Positions 1 to 10,668 are shown, counted from the first letter of the stretch. The stretch is 64,000 nucleotides of DNA from Abelmoschus esculentus (GCA_035048815.1 JAUCBN010000012.1:12828501-12892500), one strand, 5' to 3'. The notes: generated by a model from the sequence alone, not told the origin. Program-made: numbers and translations.

Positions 1-55
1 AAAAATTAACTAAAAACATTAAAAAAAAATAGAGGGATAAAACCGAGTCGTAAAA

Positions 56-174
56 GGGGTGCAACACGAGGACATCCCAGGAGCTCACCCATCCTAGTAC
101 TACTCTCGCCCAAGCACGCTTGACTGCGGAGTTCTGATGGGATCCGGTGCATTAGTGCTGGTATGATCGCACCC
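56..174 (-). rRNA. 5S rRNA gene, copy 1
   Basis: Changes: A101U, C91G, U53C. Terminator shortened to TTTTA. Confidence 0.95.
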
Positions 175-206
175 GTCAAGGAATGCGCGCTGAACGTACT
201 AATAGG
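175..206 (-). promoter_or_regulatory. 5S gene proximal upstream promoter (described on copy 1, present in every unit)
   Basis: Reading the minus strand upstream of +1 (position 174): C at -1 (175), GC at -12/-11 (186-185) inside a GCGCGC run, and TATTAGTA at -30 to -23 (204-197). This is the arrangement reported for plant 5S genes, where a TATA-like element near -28, GC near -12 and C at -1 set the initiation site and strength. Several units change it: TATA-like variants follow copies 46, 77, 173, 196, 197, 200, 201, 202 and 205, and many units have T at -1. Confidence 0.8.
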
Positions 207-238
207 ATCAACGGCGCGCGATTATGACTTGCGAGACT

Positions 239-253
239 CTTTTAACATAAAAG
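239..253. promoter_or_regulatory. Short perfect inverted repeat in the spacer (described on unit 1)
   Basis: CTTTTA, ACA, TAAAAG: two 6-bp arms around a 3-bp centre, at -65 to -79 from the 5S start. It recurs at the same place in almost every unit. Function is unknown; it could be a protein site, a weak hairpin or simply a conserved part of a homogenised spacer. Confidence 0.6.
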
Positions 254-339
254 CACGAGGGGGGACGTACCGACAATCCGAACCAAAAATTAACTAAAAA
301 CATTAAAAAAAAATAAGGGGATAAAACCGAGTCGAAAAA

Positions 340-458
340 GGGGTGCAACACAAGGACTTCCCAGGAGGTCACCCATCCTAGTACTACTCTCGCCCGAGCA
401 CGCTTACCTGCGGAGTTCTGATGGGATCCGGTGCATTAGTGCTTGTATGATCGCACCC
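340..458 (-). rRNA. 5S rRNA gene, copy 2
   Basis: Changes: C107U, U63C, U52G, C15A. Confidence 0.95.
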
Positions 459-622
459 GTCAAGGAATGCGCGCTGAACGTACTAATAGGATCAACGCGC
501 GCGATTATGACTTGCGAGACTCTTTTAACATAAAAGCACGAGGGGGGACGTACCGACAATCCGAACCAAAAATTAACTAAAAACATTAAAAAAAAATAGA
601 GGGATAAAACCGAGTCGAAAAA

Positions 623-741
623 GGGGTGCAACACGAGGACTTCCCAGGAGGTCACCCATCCTAGTACTACTCTCGCCCAAGAACGCTTGACTGCGGAGTT
701 CTGATGGGATCCGGTGCATTAGTGCTGGTATGATCGCACCC
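623..741 (-). rRNA. 5S rRNA gene, copy 3
   Basis: Changes: G60U, U53C. Confidence 0.95.
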
Positions 742-906
742 GTCAAGGAATGCGCGCTGAACGTACTAATAGGATCAACGGCGCGCGATTATGACTTGCG
801 AGACTCTTTTAATATAAAAGCACGAGGGGGGACGTACCGACAATCCGAACCAAAAATTAACTAAAAACATTAAAAAAAAATAGAGGGATAAAACCGAGTC
901 GAAAAA

Positions 907-1026
907 GGGGTGCAACACGGAGGACTTCCCAAGAGGTCACCCATCCTAGTACTACTCTCGCCCAAGCACGCTTAACTGCGGAGTTCTGATGGGATCCGGT
1001 GCATTAGAGCTGGTATGATCGCACCC
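907..1026 (-). rRNA. 5S rRNA gene, copy 4 (1-nt insertion)
   Basis: 120 nt: one extra C near nt 106. Other changes: C95U, A19U. The insertion alters the helix near the 3' end, so it may not give a normal RNA. Confidence 0.9.
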
Positions 1027-1189
1027 GTCAAGGAATGCGCGCTGAACGTACTAATAGGAACAACGGCGCGCGATTATGACTTGCGAGACTCTTTTAACAT
1101 AAAAGCACGAGGGGGACGTACCGACAATCCGAACCAAAAATTAACTAAAAACATTAAAAAAAATAGAGGGATAAAACCGAGTCGAAAAA

Positions 1190-1308
1190 GGGGTGCAACA
1201 CGAGGACTTCCCAGGAGGTCACCCATCCTAGTACTACTCTCTCCCAAGAACGCTTGACTGCGGAGTTCTGATGGGATCCGGTGCATTAGTGCTGGTATGA
1301 TCGCACCC
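1190..1308 (-). rRNA. 5S rRNA gene, copy 5
   Basis: Changes: C67A (intermediate element), G60U, U53C. Confidence 0.95.
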
Positions 1309-1473
1309 GTAAAGGAATGCGCGCTGAACGTACTAATAGGATCAACGGCGCGCGATTATGACTTGCGAGACTCTTTTAACATAAAAGCACGAGGAGGGAC
1401 GTACCGACAATCCGAACCAAAAATTAACTAAAAACATTAAAAAAAAATAGAGGGATAAAACGGAGTCGAAAAA

Positions 1474-1592
1474 GGGGTGCAACACGAGGACTTCCCAGGA
1501 GGACACCCATCCTAGTACTACTCTCGCCCAAGCACGCTTAACTGCGGAGTTCTGATGGGATCCGGTGCATTAGTGCTGGTATGATCGCACCC
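1474..1592 (-). rRNA. 5S rRNA gene, copy 6
   Basis: Change: A90U (last base of box C). Confidence 0.95.
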
Positions 1593-1757
1593 GTCAAGGA
1601 ATGCGCGCTGAACGTACTAATAGGATCAACGGCGCGCGATTATGACTTGCGAGACTCTTTTAACATAAAAGCACGAGGGGGGACGTACCGACAATCCGAA
1701 CTAAAAATTTACTAAAAACATTAAAAAAAAATAGAGGGACAAAACCGAGTCGAAAAA

Positions 1758-1876
1758 GGGGTGCAACACGAGGACTTCCCAGGTGGTCACCCATCCTAGT
1801 ACTACTCTCGCCCAAGCGCGCGTAACTGCGGAGTTCTGATGGGATCCGGTGCATTAATGCTGGTATGATCGCACCC
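1758..1876 (-). rRNA. 5S rRNA gene, copy 7
   Basis: Class P plus C20U. The spacer before its 3' end also carries the class P spacer changes. Confidence 0.95.
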
Positions 1877-2006
1877 GTCAAGGAATGCGCGCTGAACATA
1901 CTAATAGGATCAACGGCGCGCGATTATGACTTGCGAGACTCTTTTAACATAAAAGCACGAGGGGGGACGTACCGACAATCTGAACCAAAAATTAACTAAA
2001 AACATT

Positions 2007-2014
2007 AAAAAAAA
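2007..2014 (-). terminator. Downstream T tract, possible back-up terminator (described on unit 8)
   Basis: A second T tract, usually 7-10 T, lies about 22-34 bp beyond the first T run in every unit. It is the main source of unit-length variation and could catch read-through polymerase. The back-up role is inference. Confidence 0.5.
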
Positions 2015-2035
2015 TAGAGGGATAAAACCGAGTCG

Positions 2036-2040
2036 AAAAA
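2036..2040 (-). terminator. RNA polymerase III terminator (described on copy 8)
   Basis: TTTTT on the transcribed strand begins immediately after the last gene base. Four or more T residues in the non-template strand stop RNA polymerase III. Nearly all units have five T; copies with C119U have six. In copies 1, 80, 84, 89, 103, 109, 115, 117, 123 and 125 the run is cut to TTTT followed by A. Confidence 0.85.
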
Positions 2041-2159
2041 GGGGTGCAACACGAGGACTTCCCAGGAGGTCACCCATCCTAGTACTACTCTCGCCCAAGC
2101 ACGCTTAACTGCGGAGTTCTGATGGGATCCGGTGCATTAGTGCTGGTATGATCGCACCC
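2041..2159 (-). rRNA. 5S rRNA gene, copy 8 (consensus copy)
   Basis: Encodes the 5S RNA of the cytosolic large ribosomal subunit, made by RNA polymerase III in the nucleoplasm and bound by TFIIIA and ribosomal proteins uL18 and uL5. This copy matches the array consensus at all 119 positions. It starts GGGTGCGATC and ends GCACCCC; nt 1-6 can pair with nt 113-118 to close helix I, leaving C119 as an overhang. Box A, IE and box C are intact, and a TTTTT terminator follows at once. GGATCC lies near nt 30, as in plant 5S genes. The ends are inferred from family sequence and the T run; the mature 3' end may keep one or two U residues. Confidence 0.97.
2070..2110 (-). promoter_or_regulatory. 5S internal control region: box A, IE, box C (described on copy 8)
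   Basis: Using plant 5S numbering, box A is nt 50-64 (2096-2110, AGTTAAGCGTGCTTG), the intermediate element nt 67-72 (2088-2093) and box C nt 80-90 (2070-2080, AGGATGGGTGA). These bind TFIIIA and then TFIIIC. Box C is strongly conserved across the array, whereas the 5' edge of box A (nt 51-54) is the most variable part of the gene. Confidence 0.85.
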
Positions 2160-2324
2160 GTCAAGAAAAGCGCGCTGAACGTACTAATAGGATCAACGGC
2201 GCGCGATTATGACTTGCGAGACTCTTTTAACATAAAAGCACGAGGGGGGACGTACCGACAATCCGAACCAAAAATTAACTAAAAACATTAAAAAAAAATA
2301 GAGGGATAAAACCGAGTCGAAAAA

Positions 2325-2443
2325 GGGGTGCAACACGAGGACTTTCCAGGAGGTCACCCATCCTAGTACTACTCTTGCCCGAGCACGCTTAACTGCGGAG
2401 TTCTGATGGGATCCGGTGCATTAGTGCTGGTATGATCGCACCA
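2325..2443 (-). rRNA. 5S rRNA gene, copy 9
   Basis: Changes: G99A, G68A, U63C, G1U. Confidence 0.95.
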
Positions 2444-2607
2444 GTTAAGGAATGCGCACTGAACGTACTAATAGGATCAACGGCGCGCGATTATGACTTG
2501 CGAGACTCTTTTAACATAAAAGCACGAGGGGGGACGTACCGACAATCCGAACCAAAAATTAACTAAAAACATTAAAAAAAATAGAGGGATAAAACCGAGT
2601 CGAAAAA

Positions 2608-2726
2608 GGGGTGCAACACGAGGACTTCCCAGGAGGTCACCCATCCTAGTACTACTCTCGCCCAAGCACGCTTAGCTGCGAAGTTCTGATGGGATCCGGT
2701 ACATTAGTGCTGGTATGATCACACCC
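2608..2726 (-). rRNA. 5S rRNA gene, copy 10
   Basis: Changes: U52C, C46U, C26U, C6U. Confidence 0.95.
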
Positions 2727-2891
2727 GTCAAGGAATGCGCGCTGAACGTACTAATAGGATCAACGGCGCGCGATTATGACTTGCGAGACTCTTTTAACAT
2801 AAAAGCACGAGGGGGGACGTACCGACAATCCGAACCAACAATTAACTAAAAACATTAAAAAAAAATAGTTGGATAAAACCGAGTCGAAAAA

Positions 2892-3010
2892 GGGGTGCAA
2901 CACGAGGACTTCCCAGGAGGTCACCCATCCTAGTACTACTCTCGCCCAAGCACGCTTAACTGCGGAGTTCTGATGGGATCCGGTGCATTAGTGCTGGTAT
3001 GATCGCACCC
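2892..3010 (-). rRNA. 5S rRNA gene, copy 11 (consensus copy)
   Basis: No change from the consensus; the second of two exact matches in the window. Confidence 0.97.
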
Positions 3011-3175
3011 GTAAAGGAATGCGCGCTGAACGGACTAATAGGATCAACGGCGCGCGATTATGACTTGCGAGACTCTTTTAACATAAAAGCACGAGGAGGG
3101 ACGTACCGACAATCCGAACCAAAAATTAACTAAAAACATTAAAAAAAAATAGAGGGATAAAACGGAGTCGAAAAA

Positions 3176-3294
3176 GGGGTGCAACACGAGGACTTCCCAG
3201 GAGGTCACCCATCCTAGTACTACTCTCGCCCAAGCACCCTTAACTGCGGAGTTCTGATGGGATCCGGTGCATTAGTGCTGGTATGATCGCACCC
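3176..3294 (-). rRNA. 5S rRNA gene, copy 12
   Basis: Change: C57G (box A), also in copy 28. Confidence 0.95.
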
Positions 3295-3458
3295 GTCAAG
3301 GAATGCGCGCTGAACGTACTAATAGGATCAACGGCACCCGATTATGACTTGCGAGACTCTTTTAACATAAAAGCACGAGGGGGGACGTACCGACAATCCG
3401 AACTAAAAATTTACTAAAAACATTAAAAAAAATAGAGGGACAAAACCGAGTCGAAAAA

Positions 3459-3577
3459 GGGGTGCAACACGAGGACTTCCCAGGTGGTCACCCATCCTAG
3501 TACTACTCTCGCCCAAGCGCGCGTAACTGCGGAGTTCTGATGGGATCCGGTGCATTAGTGCTGGTATGATCGCACCC
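3459..3577 (-). rRNA. 5S rRNA gene, copy 13
   Basis: Class P. Confidence 0.95.
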
Positions 3578-3741
3578 GTCAAGGAATGCGCGCTGAACAT
3601 ACTAATAGGATCAACGGCGCGCGATTATGACTTGCGAGACTCTTTTAACATAAAAGCACGAGGGGGGACGTACCGACAATCCGAACCAAAAATTAACTAA
3701 AAACATTAAAAAAAATAGAGGGATAAAACCGAGTCGAAAAA

Positions 3742-3860
3742 GGGGTGCAACACGAGGACTTCCCAGGAGGTCACCCATCCTAGTACTACTCTCGCCCAAG
3801 CACGCTTAACTGCGAAGTTCTGATGGGATCCGGTGCATTAGTGCTGGTATGATCGCACCC
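3742..3860 (-). rRNA. 5S rRNA gene, copy 14
   Basis: Change: C46U. Confidence 0.95.
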
Positions 3861-4025
3861 GTCAAGAAAAGCGCGCTGAACGTACTAATAGGATCAACGG
3901 CGCGCGATTATGACTTGCGAGACTCTTTTAACATAAAAGCACGAGGGGGGACGTACCGACAATCCGAACCAAAAATTAACTAAAAACATTAAAAAAAAAT
4001 AGAGGGATAAAACCGAGTCGAAAAA

Positions 4026-4144
4026 AGGGTGCAACACGAGGACTTTCCAGGAGGTCACCCATCCTAGTACTACTCTCGCCCAAGCACGCTTACCTGCGGA
4101 GTTCTGATGGGATCCAGTGCATTAGTGCTGGTATGATCGCACCC
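4026..4144 (-). rRNA. 5S rRNA gene, copy 15
   Basis: Changes: C119U, G99A, U52G, C29U. Confidence 0.95.
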
Positions 4145-4309
4145 GTCAAAGAATGCGCGCTGAACGTACTAATAGGAACAACGGCGCGCGATTATGACTT
4201 GCGAGACTCTTTTAACATAAAAGCACGAGGGGGGACGTACCGACAATCCGAACCAAAAATTAACTAAAAACATTAAAAAAAAATAGAGGGATAAAACCGA
4301 GTCGAAAAA

Positions 4310-4428
4310 GGGGTGCAACACGAGGACTTCCCAAGAGGTCACCCATCCTAGTACTACTCTCGCCCACGCACGCTTAACTGCGGAGTTCTGATGGGATCCG
4401 GTGCATTAGAGCTGGTATGATCGCACCC
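4310..4428 (-). rRNA. 5S rRNA gene, copy 16
   Basis: Changes: C95U, U62G, A19U. Matches copies 34 and 44. Confidence 0.95.
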
Positions 4429-4592
4429 GTCAAGGAATGCGCGCTGAACGTACTAATAGGAACAACGGCGCGCGATTATGACTTGCGAGACTCTTTTAAC
4501 ATAAAAGCACGAGGGGGGACGTACCGACAATCCGAACCAAAAATTAACTAAAAACATTAAAAAAAATAGAGGGATAAAACCGAGTCGAAAAA

Positions 4593-4711
4593 GGGGTGCA
4601 ACACGAGGACTTCCCAGGAGGTCACCCATCCTAGTACTACTCTCGCCCAAGAACGCTTGACTGCGGAGTTCTGATGGGATCCGATGCATTAGTGCTGGTA
4701 TGATCGCACCA
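4593..4711 (-). rRNA. 5S rRNA gene, copy 17
   Basis: Changes: G60U, U53C, C28U, G1U. Confidence 0.95.
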
Positions 4712-4875
4712 GTCAAGGAATGCGCGCTGAACGTACTAATAGGATCAACGGCGCGCGATTATGACTTGCGAGACTCTTTTAACATAAAAGCACGAGGGGG
4801 GACGTACCGACAATCCGAACCAAAAATTAACTAAAAACATTAAAAAAAATAGAGGGATAAAACCGAGTCGAAAAA

Positions 4876-4994
4876 GGGGTGCAACACGAGGACTTCCCAG
4901 GAGGTCACCCATCCTAGTACTACTCTCGCCCAAGCACGCTTACCTGCGGAGTTCTGATGGGATCCAGTGCATTAGTGCTGGTATGATCGCACCC
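4876..4994 (-). rRNA. 5S rRNA gene, copy 18
   Basis: Changes: U52G, C29U. Confidence 0.95.
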
Positions 4995-5159
4995 GTCAAA
5001 GAATGCGCGCTGAACGTACTAATAGGATCAACGGCGCGCGATTATAACTTGCGAGACTCTTTTAACATAAAAGCACGAGGGGGGACGTACCGACAATCCG
5101 AACCAAAAATTAACTAAAAACATTAAAAAAAAATAGAGGGACAAAACCGAGTCGAAAAA

Positions 5160-5278
5160 GGGGTGCAACACGAGGACTTCCCAGGAGGTCACCCATCCTA
5201 GTACTACTCTCGCCCAAGCACGCTTCACTGCGGAGTTCTGATGGGACCCGGTGCATTAGTGCTGGTATGATCGCACCC
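5160..5278 (-). rRNA. 5S rRNA gene, copy 19
   Basis: Changes: U53G, A32G (destroys the BamHI site). Confidence 0.95.
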
Positions 5279-5443
5279 GTCAAGGAATGCGCGCTGAACG
5301 TACTAATAGGATCAACGGCGCGCGATTATGACTTGCGAGACTCTTTTAACATAAAAGCACGAGGTGGGACGTACCGACAATCCGAACCAAAAATTAACTA
5401 AAAACATTAAAAAAAAATAGAGGGATAAAACCGAGTCGAAAAA

Positions 5444-5562
5444 GGGGTGCAACACGAGGACTTCCCAGGAGGTCACCCATCGTAGTACTACTCTCGCCCA
5501 AGCACGCTTAGCTGCGGAGTTCTAATGGGATCCGATGCATTAGTGCTGGTATGATCGCACCC
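5444..5562 (-). rRNA. 5S rRNA gene, copy 20
   Basis: Changes: G81C (box C), U52C, C39U, C28U. Confidence 0.95.
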
Positions 5563-5726
5563 GTCAAGGAATGCGCGCTGAACGTACTAATAGGATCAAC
5601 GGCGCGCGATTATGACTTGCGAGACTCTTTTAACATAAAAGCACGAGGGGGGACGTACCGACAATCCGAACCAAAAATTAACTAAAAACATTAAAAAAAA
5701 TAGAGGGATAAAACCGAGTCGAAAAA

Positions 5727-5845
5727 GGGGTACAACACGAGGACTTCCCAGGAGGTCACCCATCCTAGTACTACTCTCGCCCAAGCACGCTTACCTGCGG
5801 AGTTCTGATGGGATCCAGTGCATTAGTGCTGGTATGATCGCACCC
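5727..5845 (-). rRNA. 5S rRNA gene, copy 21
   Basis: Changes: C114U, U52G, C29U. Confidence 0.95.
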
Positions 5846-6010
5846 GTCAAGGAATGCGCGCTGAACGTACTAATAGGATCAACGGCGCGCGATTATGACT
5901 TGCGAGACTCTTTTAACATAAAAGCACGAGGGGGGACGTACCGACAATCCGAACCAAAAATTAACTAAAAACATTAAAAAAAAATAGAGGGACAAAACCT
6001 AGTCGAAAAA

Positions 6011-6129
6011 GGGGTGCAACACGAGGACTTCCCAGGAGGTCACCCATCCTAGTACTACTCTCGCCCAAGCACGCTTCACTGCGGAGTTCTGATGGGACCC
6101 GGTGCATTAGTGCTGGTATGATCGCACCC
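6011..6129 (-). rRNA. 5S rRNA gene, copy 22
   Basis: Changes: U53G, A32G. Confidence 0.95.
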
Positions 6130-6294
6130 GTCAAGGAATGCGCGCTGAACGTACTAATAGGATCAACGGCGCGCGATTATGACTTGCGAGACTCTTTTAA
6201 TATAAAAGCACGAGGGGGGACGTACCGACAATCCGAACCAAAAATTAACTAAAAACATTAAAAAAAAATAGAGGGATAAAACCGAGTCGAAAAA

Positions 6295-6413
6295 GGGGTG
6301 CAACACGAGGACTTCCCAAGAGGTCACCCATCCTAGTACAACTCTCGCCCAAGCACGCTTAACTGCGGAGTTCTGATGGGATCCGGTGCATTAGAGCTGG
6401 TATGATCGCACCC
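6295..6413 (-). rRNA. 5S rRNA gene, copy 23
   Basis: Changes: C95U, A74U, A19U. Confidence 0.95.
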
Positions 6414-6577
6414 GTCAAGGAATGCGCGCTGAACGTACTAATAGGAACAACGGCGCGCGATTATGACTTGCGAGACTCTTTTAACATAAAAGCACGAGGG
6501 GGGACGTACCGACAATCCGAACCAAAAATTAACTAAAAACATTAAAAAAAATAGAGGGATAAAACCGAGTCGAAAAA

Positions 6578-6696
6578 GGGGTGCAACACGAGGACTTCCC
6601 AGGAGGTCACCCAACCTAGTACTACTCTCGCCCAAGAACGCTTAACTGCGGAGTTCTGATGGGATCCGATGCATTAGTGCTGGTATGATCGCACCC
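6578..6696 (-). rRNA. 5S rRNA gene, copy 24
   Basis: Changes: A83U (box C), G60U, C28U. Confidence 0.95.
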
Positions 6697-6861
6697 GTCA
6701 AGGAATGCGCGCTGAACGTACTAATAGGATCAACGGCGTGCGATTATGACTTGCGAGACTCTTTTAACATAAAAGCACGAGGGGGGACGTACCGACAATC
6801 CGAACCAAAAATTAACTAAAAACATTAAAAAAAAATAGAGGGATAAAACCGAGTCGAAAAA

Positions 6862-6980
6862 GGGGTGCAACACGAGGACTTCCCAGGAGGTCACCCATCC
6901 TAGTACTACTCTCGCCCAAGCACGCTTTACTGCGGAGTTCTGATGGGATCCGGTGCATTAGTGCTGGTATGATCGCACCC
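6862..6980 (-). rRNA. 5S rRNA gene, copy 25
   Basis: Change: U53A. Confidence 0.95.
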
Positions 6981-7145
6981 GTCAAGGAATGCGCGCTGAA
7001 CGTACTAATAGGATCAACGGCGCGCGATTATGACTTGCAAGACTCTTTTAACATAAAAGCACGAGGTGGGACGTACCGACAATCCGAACCAAAAATAAAC
7101 TAAAAACATTAAAAAAAAATAGAGGGATAAAACCGAGTCGAAAAA

Positions 7146-7264
7146 GGGGTGCAACACGAGGACTTCCCAGGAGGTCACCCATCCTAGTACTACTCTCGCC
7201 CAAGCACGCTTAGCTGCGGAGTTCTGATGGGATCCGGTGCATTAGTGCTGGTATGATCGCACCC
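7146..7264 (-). rRNA. 5S rRNA gene, copy 26
   Basis: Change: U52C. Confidence 0.95.
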
Positions 7265-7430
7265 GTCAACGAATGCGCGCTGAACGTACTAATAGGATCA
7301 ACGGCGCGCGATTATGACTTGCGAGACTCTTTTAACATAAAAGCACGAGGGGGGACGTACCGACAATCCGAACCAAAAATTAACTAAAAACACTAAAAAA
7401 AAAATAGAGGGATAAAACCGAGTCGAAAAA

Positions 7431-7549
7431 GGGGTGCAACACGAGGACTTCCCAGGAGGTCACCCATCCTAGGACTACTCTCACCCACGCACGCTTAACT
7501 GCGGAGTTCTGATGGGATCCGGTGCATTAGTGCTGGTATGATCGCACCT
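7431..7549 (-). rRNA. 5S rRNA gene, copy 27
   Basis: Changes: A77C, C67U, U62G, G1A. Confidence 0.95.
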
Positions 7550-7714
7550 GTCAAGGAATGCGCGCTGAACGTACTAATAGGATCAACGGCGCGCGATTAT
7601 GACTTGCGAGACTCTTTTAACATAAAAGCACGAGGGGGGACGTACCGACAATCCGAACCAAAAATTAACTAAAAACATTAAAAAAAAATAGAGGGATAAA
7701 ACCGAGTCGAAAAA

Positions 7715-7833
7715 GGGGTGCAACACGAGGACTTCCCAGGAGGTCACCCATCCTAGTACTACTCTCGCCCAAGCACCCTTAACTGCGCAGTTCTGATGGG
7801 ATCCGGTGCATTAGTGCTGGTATGATCGCACCC
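7715..7833 (-). rRNA. 5S rRNA gene, copy 28
   Basis: Changes: C57G, C46G. Confidence 0.95.
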
Positions 7834-7997
7834 GTCAAGGAATGCGCGCTGAACGTACTAATAGGATCAACGGCACGCGATTATGACTTGCGAGACTCTT
7901 TTAACATAAAAGCACGAGGGGGGACGTACCGACAATCCGAACTAAAAATTTACTAAAAACATTAAAAAAAATAGAGGGACAAAACCGAGTCGAAAAA

Positions 7998-8116
7998 GGG
8001 GTGCAACACGAGGACTTCCCAGGTGGTCACCCATCCTAGTACTACTCTCGCCCAAGCGCGCGTAACTGCGGAGTTCTGATGGGATCCGGTGCATTAGTGC
8101 TGGTATGATCGCACCC
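7998..8116 (-). rRNA. 5S rRNA gene, copy 29
   Basis: Class P. Confidence 0.95.
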
Positions 8117-8280
8117 GTCAAGGAATGCGCGCTGAACATACTAATAGGATCAACGGCGCGCGATTATGACTTGCGAGACTCTTTTAACATAAAAGCACGA
8201 GGGGGGACGTACCGACAATCCGAACCAAAAATTAACTAAAAACATTAAAAAAAATAGAGGGATAAAACCGAGTCGAAAAA

Positions 8281-8399
8281 GGGGTGCAACACGAGGACTT
8301 CCCAGGAGGTCACCCATCCTAGTACTACTCTCGCCCAAGCACGCTTGACTGCGAAGTTCTGATGGGATCCGGTGCATTAGTGCTGGTATGATCGCACCC
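8281..8399 (-). rRNA. 5S rRNA gene, copy 30
   Basis: Changes: U53C, C46U. Confidence 0.95.
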
Positions 8400-8564
8400 G
8401 TCAAGAAAAGCGCGCTGAACGTACTAATAGGATCAACGGCGCGCGATTATGACTTGCGAGACTCTTTTAACATAAAAGCACGAGGGGGGACGTACCGACA
8501 ATCCGAACCAAAAATTAACTAAAAACATTAAAAAAAAATAGAGGGATAAAACCGAGTCGAAAAA

Positions 8565-8683
8565 GGGGTGCAACACGAGGACTTTCCAGGAGGTCACCCA
8601 TCCTAGTACTACTCTCGCCCAAGCACGCTTCACTGCGGAGTTCTGATGGGATCCGGTGCATTAGTGCTGGTATGATCGCACCC
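8565..8683 (-). rRNA. 5S rRNA gene, copy 31
   Basis: Changes: G99A, U53G. Confidence 0.95.
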
Positions 8684-8848
8684 GTCAAGGAATGCGCGCT
8701 GAACGTACTAATAGGATCAACGGCGCGCGATTCTGACTTGCGAGACTCTTTTAACATAAAAGCACGAGGGGGGACGTACCGACAATCCGAACCAAAAATT
8801 AACTAAAAACATTAAAAAAAAATAGAGGGATAAAACCGAGTCGAAAAA

Positions 8849-8967
8849 GGGGTGCAACACGCGGACATCCCAGGAGGTCACCCATCCTAGGACTACTCTC
8901 GCCCAAGCACGATTAACTGCGGAGTTCTGATGGGATCCGGTGCATTAGTGCTGGTATGATCGCACCA
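8849..8967 (-). rRNA. 5S rRNA gene, copy 32
   Basis: Changes: U106G, A101U, A77C, G56U, G1U. Recurs as copy 41. Confidence 0.94.
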
Positions 8968-9131
8968 GTCAAGGAATGCGCGCTGAACGTACTAATAGGA
9001 TCAACGGCGCGCGATTATGACTTGCGAGACTCTTTTAATATAAAAGCACGAGGGGGGACGTACCGACAATCCGAACCAAAAATTAACTAAAAACATTAAA
9101 AAAAATAGAGGGATAAAACCGAGTCGAAAAA

Positions 9132-9250
9132 GGGGTGCAACACGAGGACTTCCCAAGAGGTCACCCATCCTAGTACAACTCTCGCCCAAGCACGCTTAAC
9201 TGCGGAGTTCTGATGGGATCCGGTGCATTAGAGCTGGTATGATCGCACCC
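9132..9250 (-). rRNA. 5S rRNA gene, copy 33
   Basis: Changes: C95U, A74U, A19U. Confidence 0.95.
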
Positions 9251-9415
9251 GTCAAGGAATGCGCGCTGAACGTACTAATAGGAACAACGGCGCGCGATTA
9301 TGACTTGCGAGACTCTTTTAACATAAAAGCACGAGGGGGGACGTACCGACAATCCGAACCAAAAATTAACTAAAAACATTAAAAAAAAATAGAGGGATAA
9401 AACCGAGTCGAAAAA

Positions 9416-9534
9416 GGGGTGCAACACGAGGACTTCCCAAGAGGTCACCCATCCTAGTACTACTCTCGCCCACGCACGCTTAACTGCGGAGTTCTGATGG
9501 GATCCGGTGCATTAGAGCTGGTATGATCGCACCC
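9416..9534 (-). rRNA. 5S rRNA gene, copy 34
   Basis: Changes: C95U, U62G, A19U. Confidence 0.95.
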
Positions 9535-9699
9535 GTCAAGGAATGCGCGCTGAACGTACTAATAGGAACAACGGCGCGCAATTATGACTTGCGAGACTCT
9601 TTTAACATAAAAGCACGAGGGGGGACGTACCGACAATCCGAACCAAAAATTAACTAAAAACATTAAAAAAAAATAGAGGGATAAAACCGAGTCGAAAAA

Positions 9700-9818
9700 G
9701 GGGTGCAACACGAGGACTTCCCAGGAGGTCACCCATCCTAGTACTACTCTCGCCCAAGAACGCTTAACTGCGGAGTTCTGATGGGATCCGATGCATTAGT
9801 GCTGGTATGATCGCACCA
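9700..9818 (-). rRNA. 5S rRNA gene, copy 35
   Basis: Changes: G60U, C28U, G1U. Confidence 0.95.
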
Positions 9819-9982
9819 GTCAAGGAATGCGCGCTGAACGTACTAATAGGATCAACGGCGCGCGATTATGACTTGCGAGACTCTTTTAACATAAAAGCAC
9901 GAGGGGGGACGTACCGACAATCCGAACCAAAAATTAACTAAAAACATTAAAAAAAATAGAGGGATAAAACCGAGTCGAAAAA

Positions 9983-10101
9983 GGGGTGCAACACGAGGAC
10001 TTCCCAGGAGGTCACCCATCCTAGTACTACTCTCGCCCAAGCACGCTTACCTGCGGAGTTCTGATGGGATCCAGTGCATTAGTGCTGGTATGATCGCACC
10101 C
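9983..10101 (-). rRNA. 5S rRNA gene, copy 36
   Basis: Changes: U52G, C29U. Confidence 0.95.
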
Positions 10102-10266
10102 GTCAAAGAATGCGCGCTGAACGTACTAATAGGATCAACGGCGCGCGATTATAACTTGCGAGACTCTTTTAACATAAAAGCACGAGGGGGGACGTACCGA
10201 CAATCCGAACCAAAAATTAACTAAAAACATTAAAAAAAAATAGAGGGACAAAACCGAGTCGAAAAA

Positions 10267-10385
10267 GGGGTGCAACACGAGGACTTCCCAGGAGGTCACC
10301 CATCCTAGTACTACTCTCGCCCAAGCACGCTTCACTGCGGAGTTCTGATGGGACCCGGTGCATTAGTGCTGGTATGATCGCACCC
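10267..10385 (-). rRNA. 5S rRNA gene, copy 37
   Basis: Changes: U53G, A32G. Confidence 0.95.
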
Positions 10386-10549
10386 GTCAAGGAATGCGCG
10401 CTGAACGTACTAATAGGATCAACGGCACGCGATTATGACTTGCGAGACTCTTTTAACATAAAAGCACGAGGGGGGACGTACCGACAATCCGAACTAAAAA
10501 TTTACTAAAAACATTAAAAAAAATAGAGGGACAAAACCGAGTCGAAAAA

Positions 10550-10668
10550 GGGGTGCAACACGAGGACTTCCCAGGTGGTCACCCATCCTAGTACTACTCT
10601 CGCCCAAGCGCGCGTAACTGCGGAGTTCTGATGGGATCCGGTGCATTAGTGCTGGTATGATCGCACCC
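10550..10668 (-). rRNA. 5S rRNA gene, copy 38
   Basis: Class P. Confidence 0.95.

Larger units (their letters stand above)
4310..7264 (-). repeat. 11-unit block A, copies 16-26
   Basis: Copies 16-26 match copies 44-54 (12251-15206) one for one, offset 28 units or about 7.94 kb. Shared rare markers include G81C (20/48), C114U (21/49), the A32G pairs (19/47, 22/50) and A83U (24/52). Differences such as U53C in 17, C39U in 20 and U76A in 53 postdate the split. Confidence 0.85.

Noticed and set aside
56..174. Naming the plant species or family from the spacer
   Set aside because: The spacer is not one I recognise securely; the gene itself is too conserved among angiosperms to decide. A database search of the spacer would settle it.
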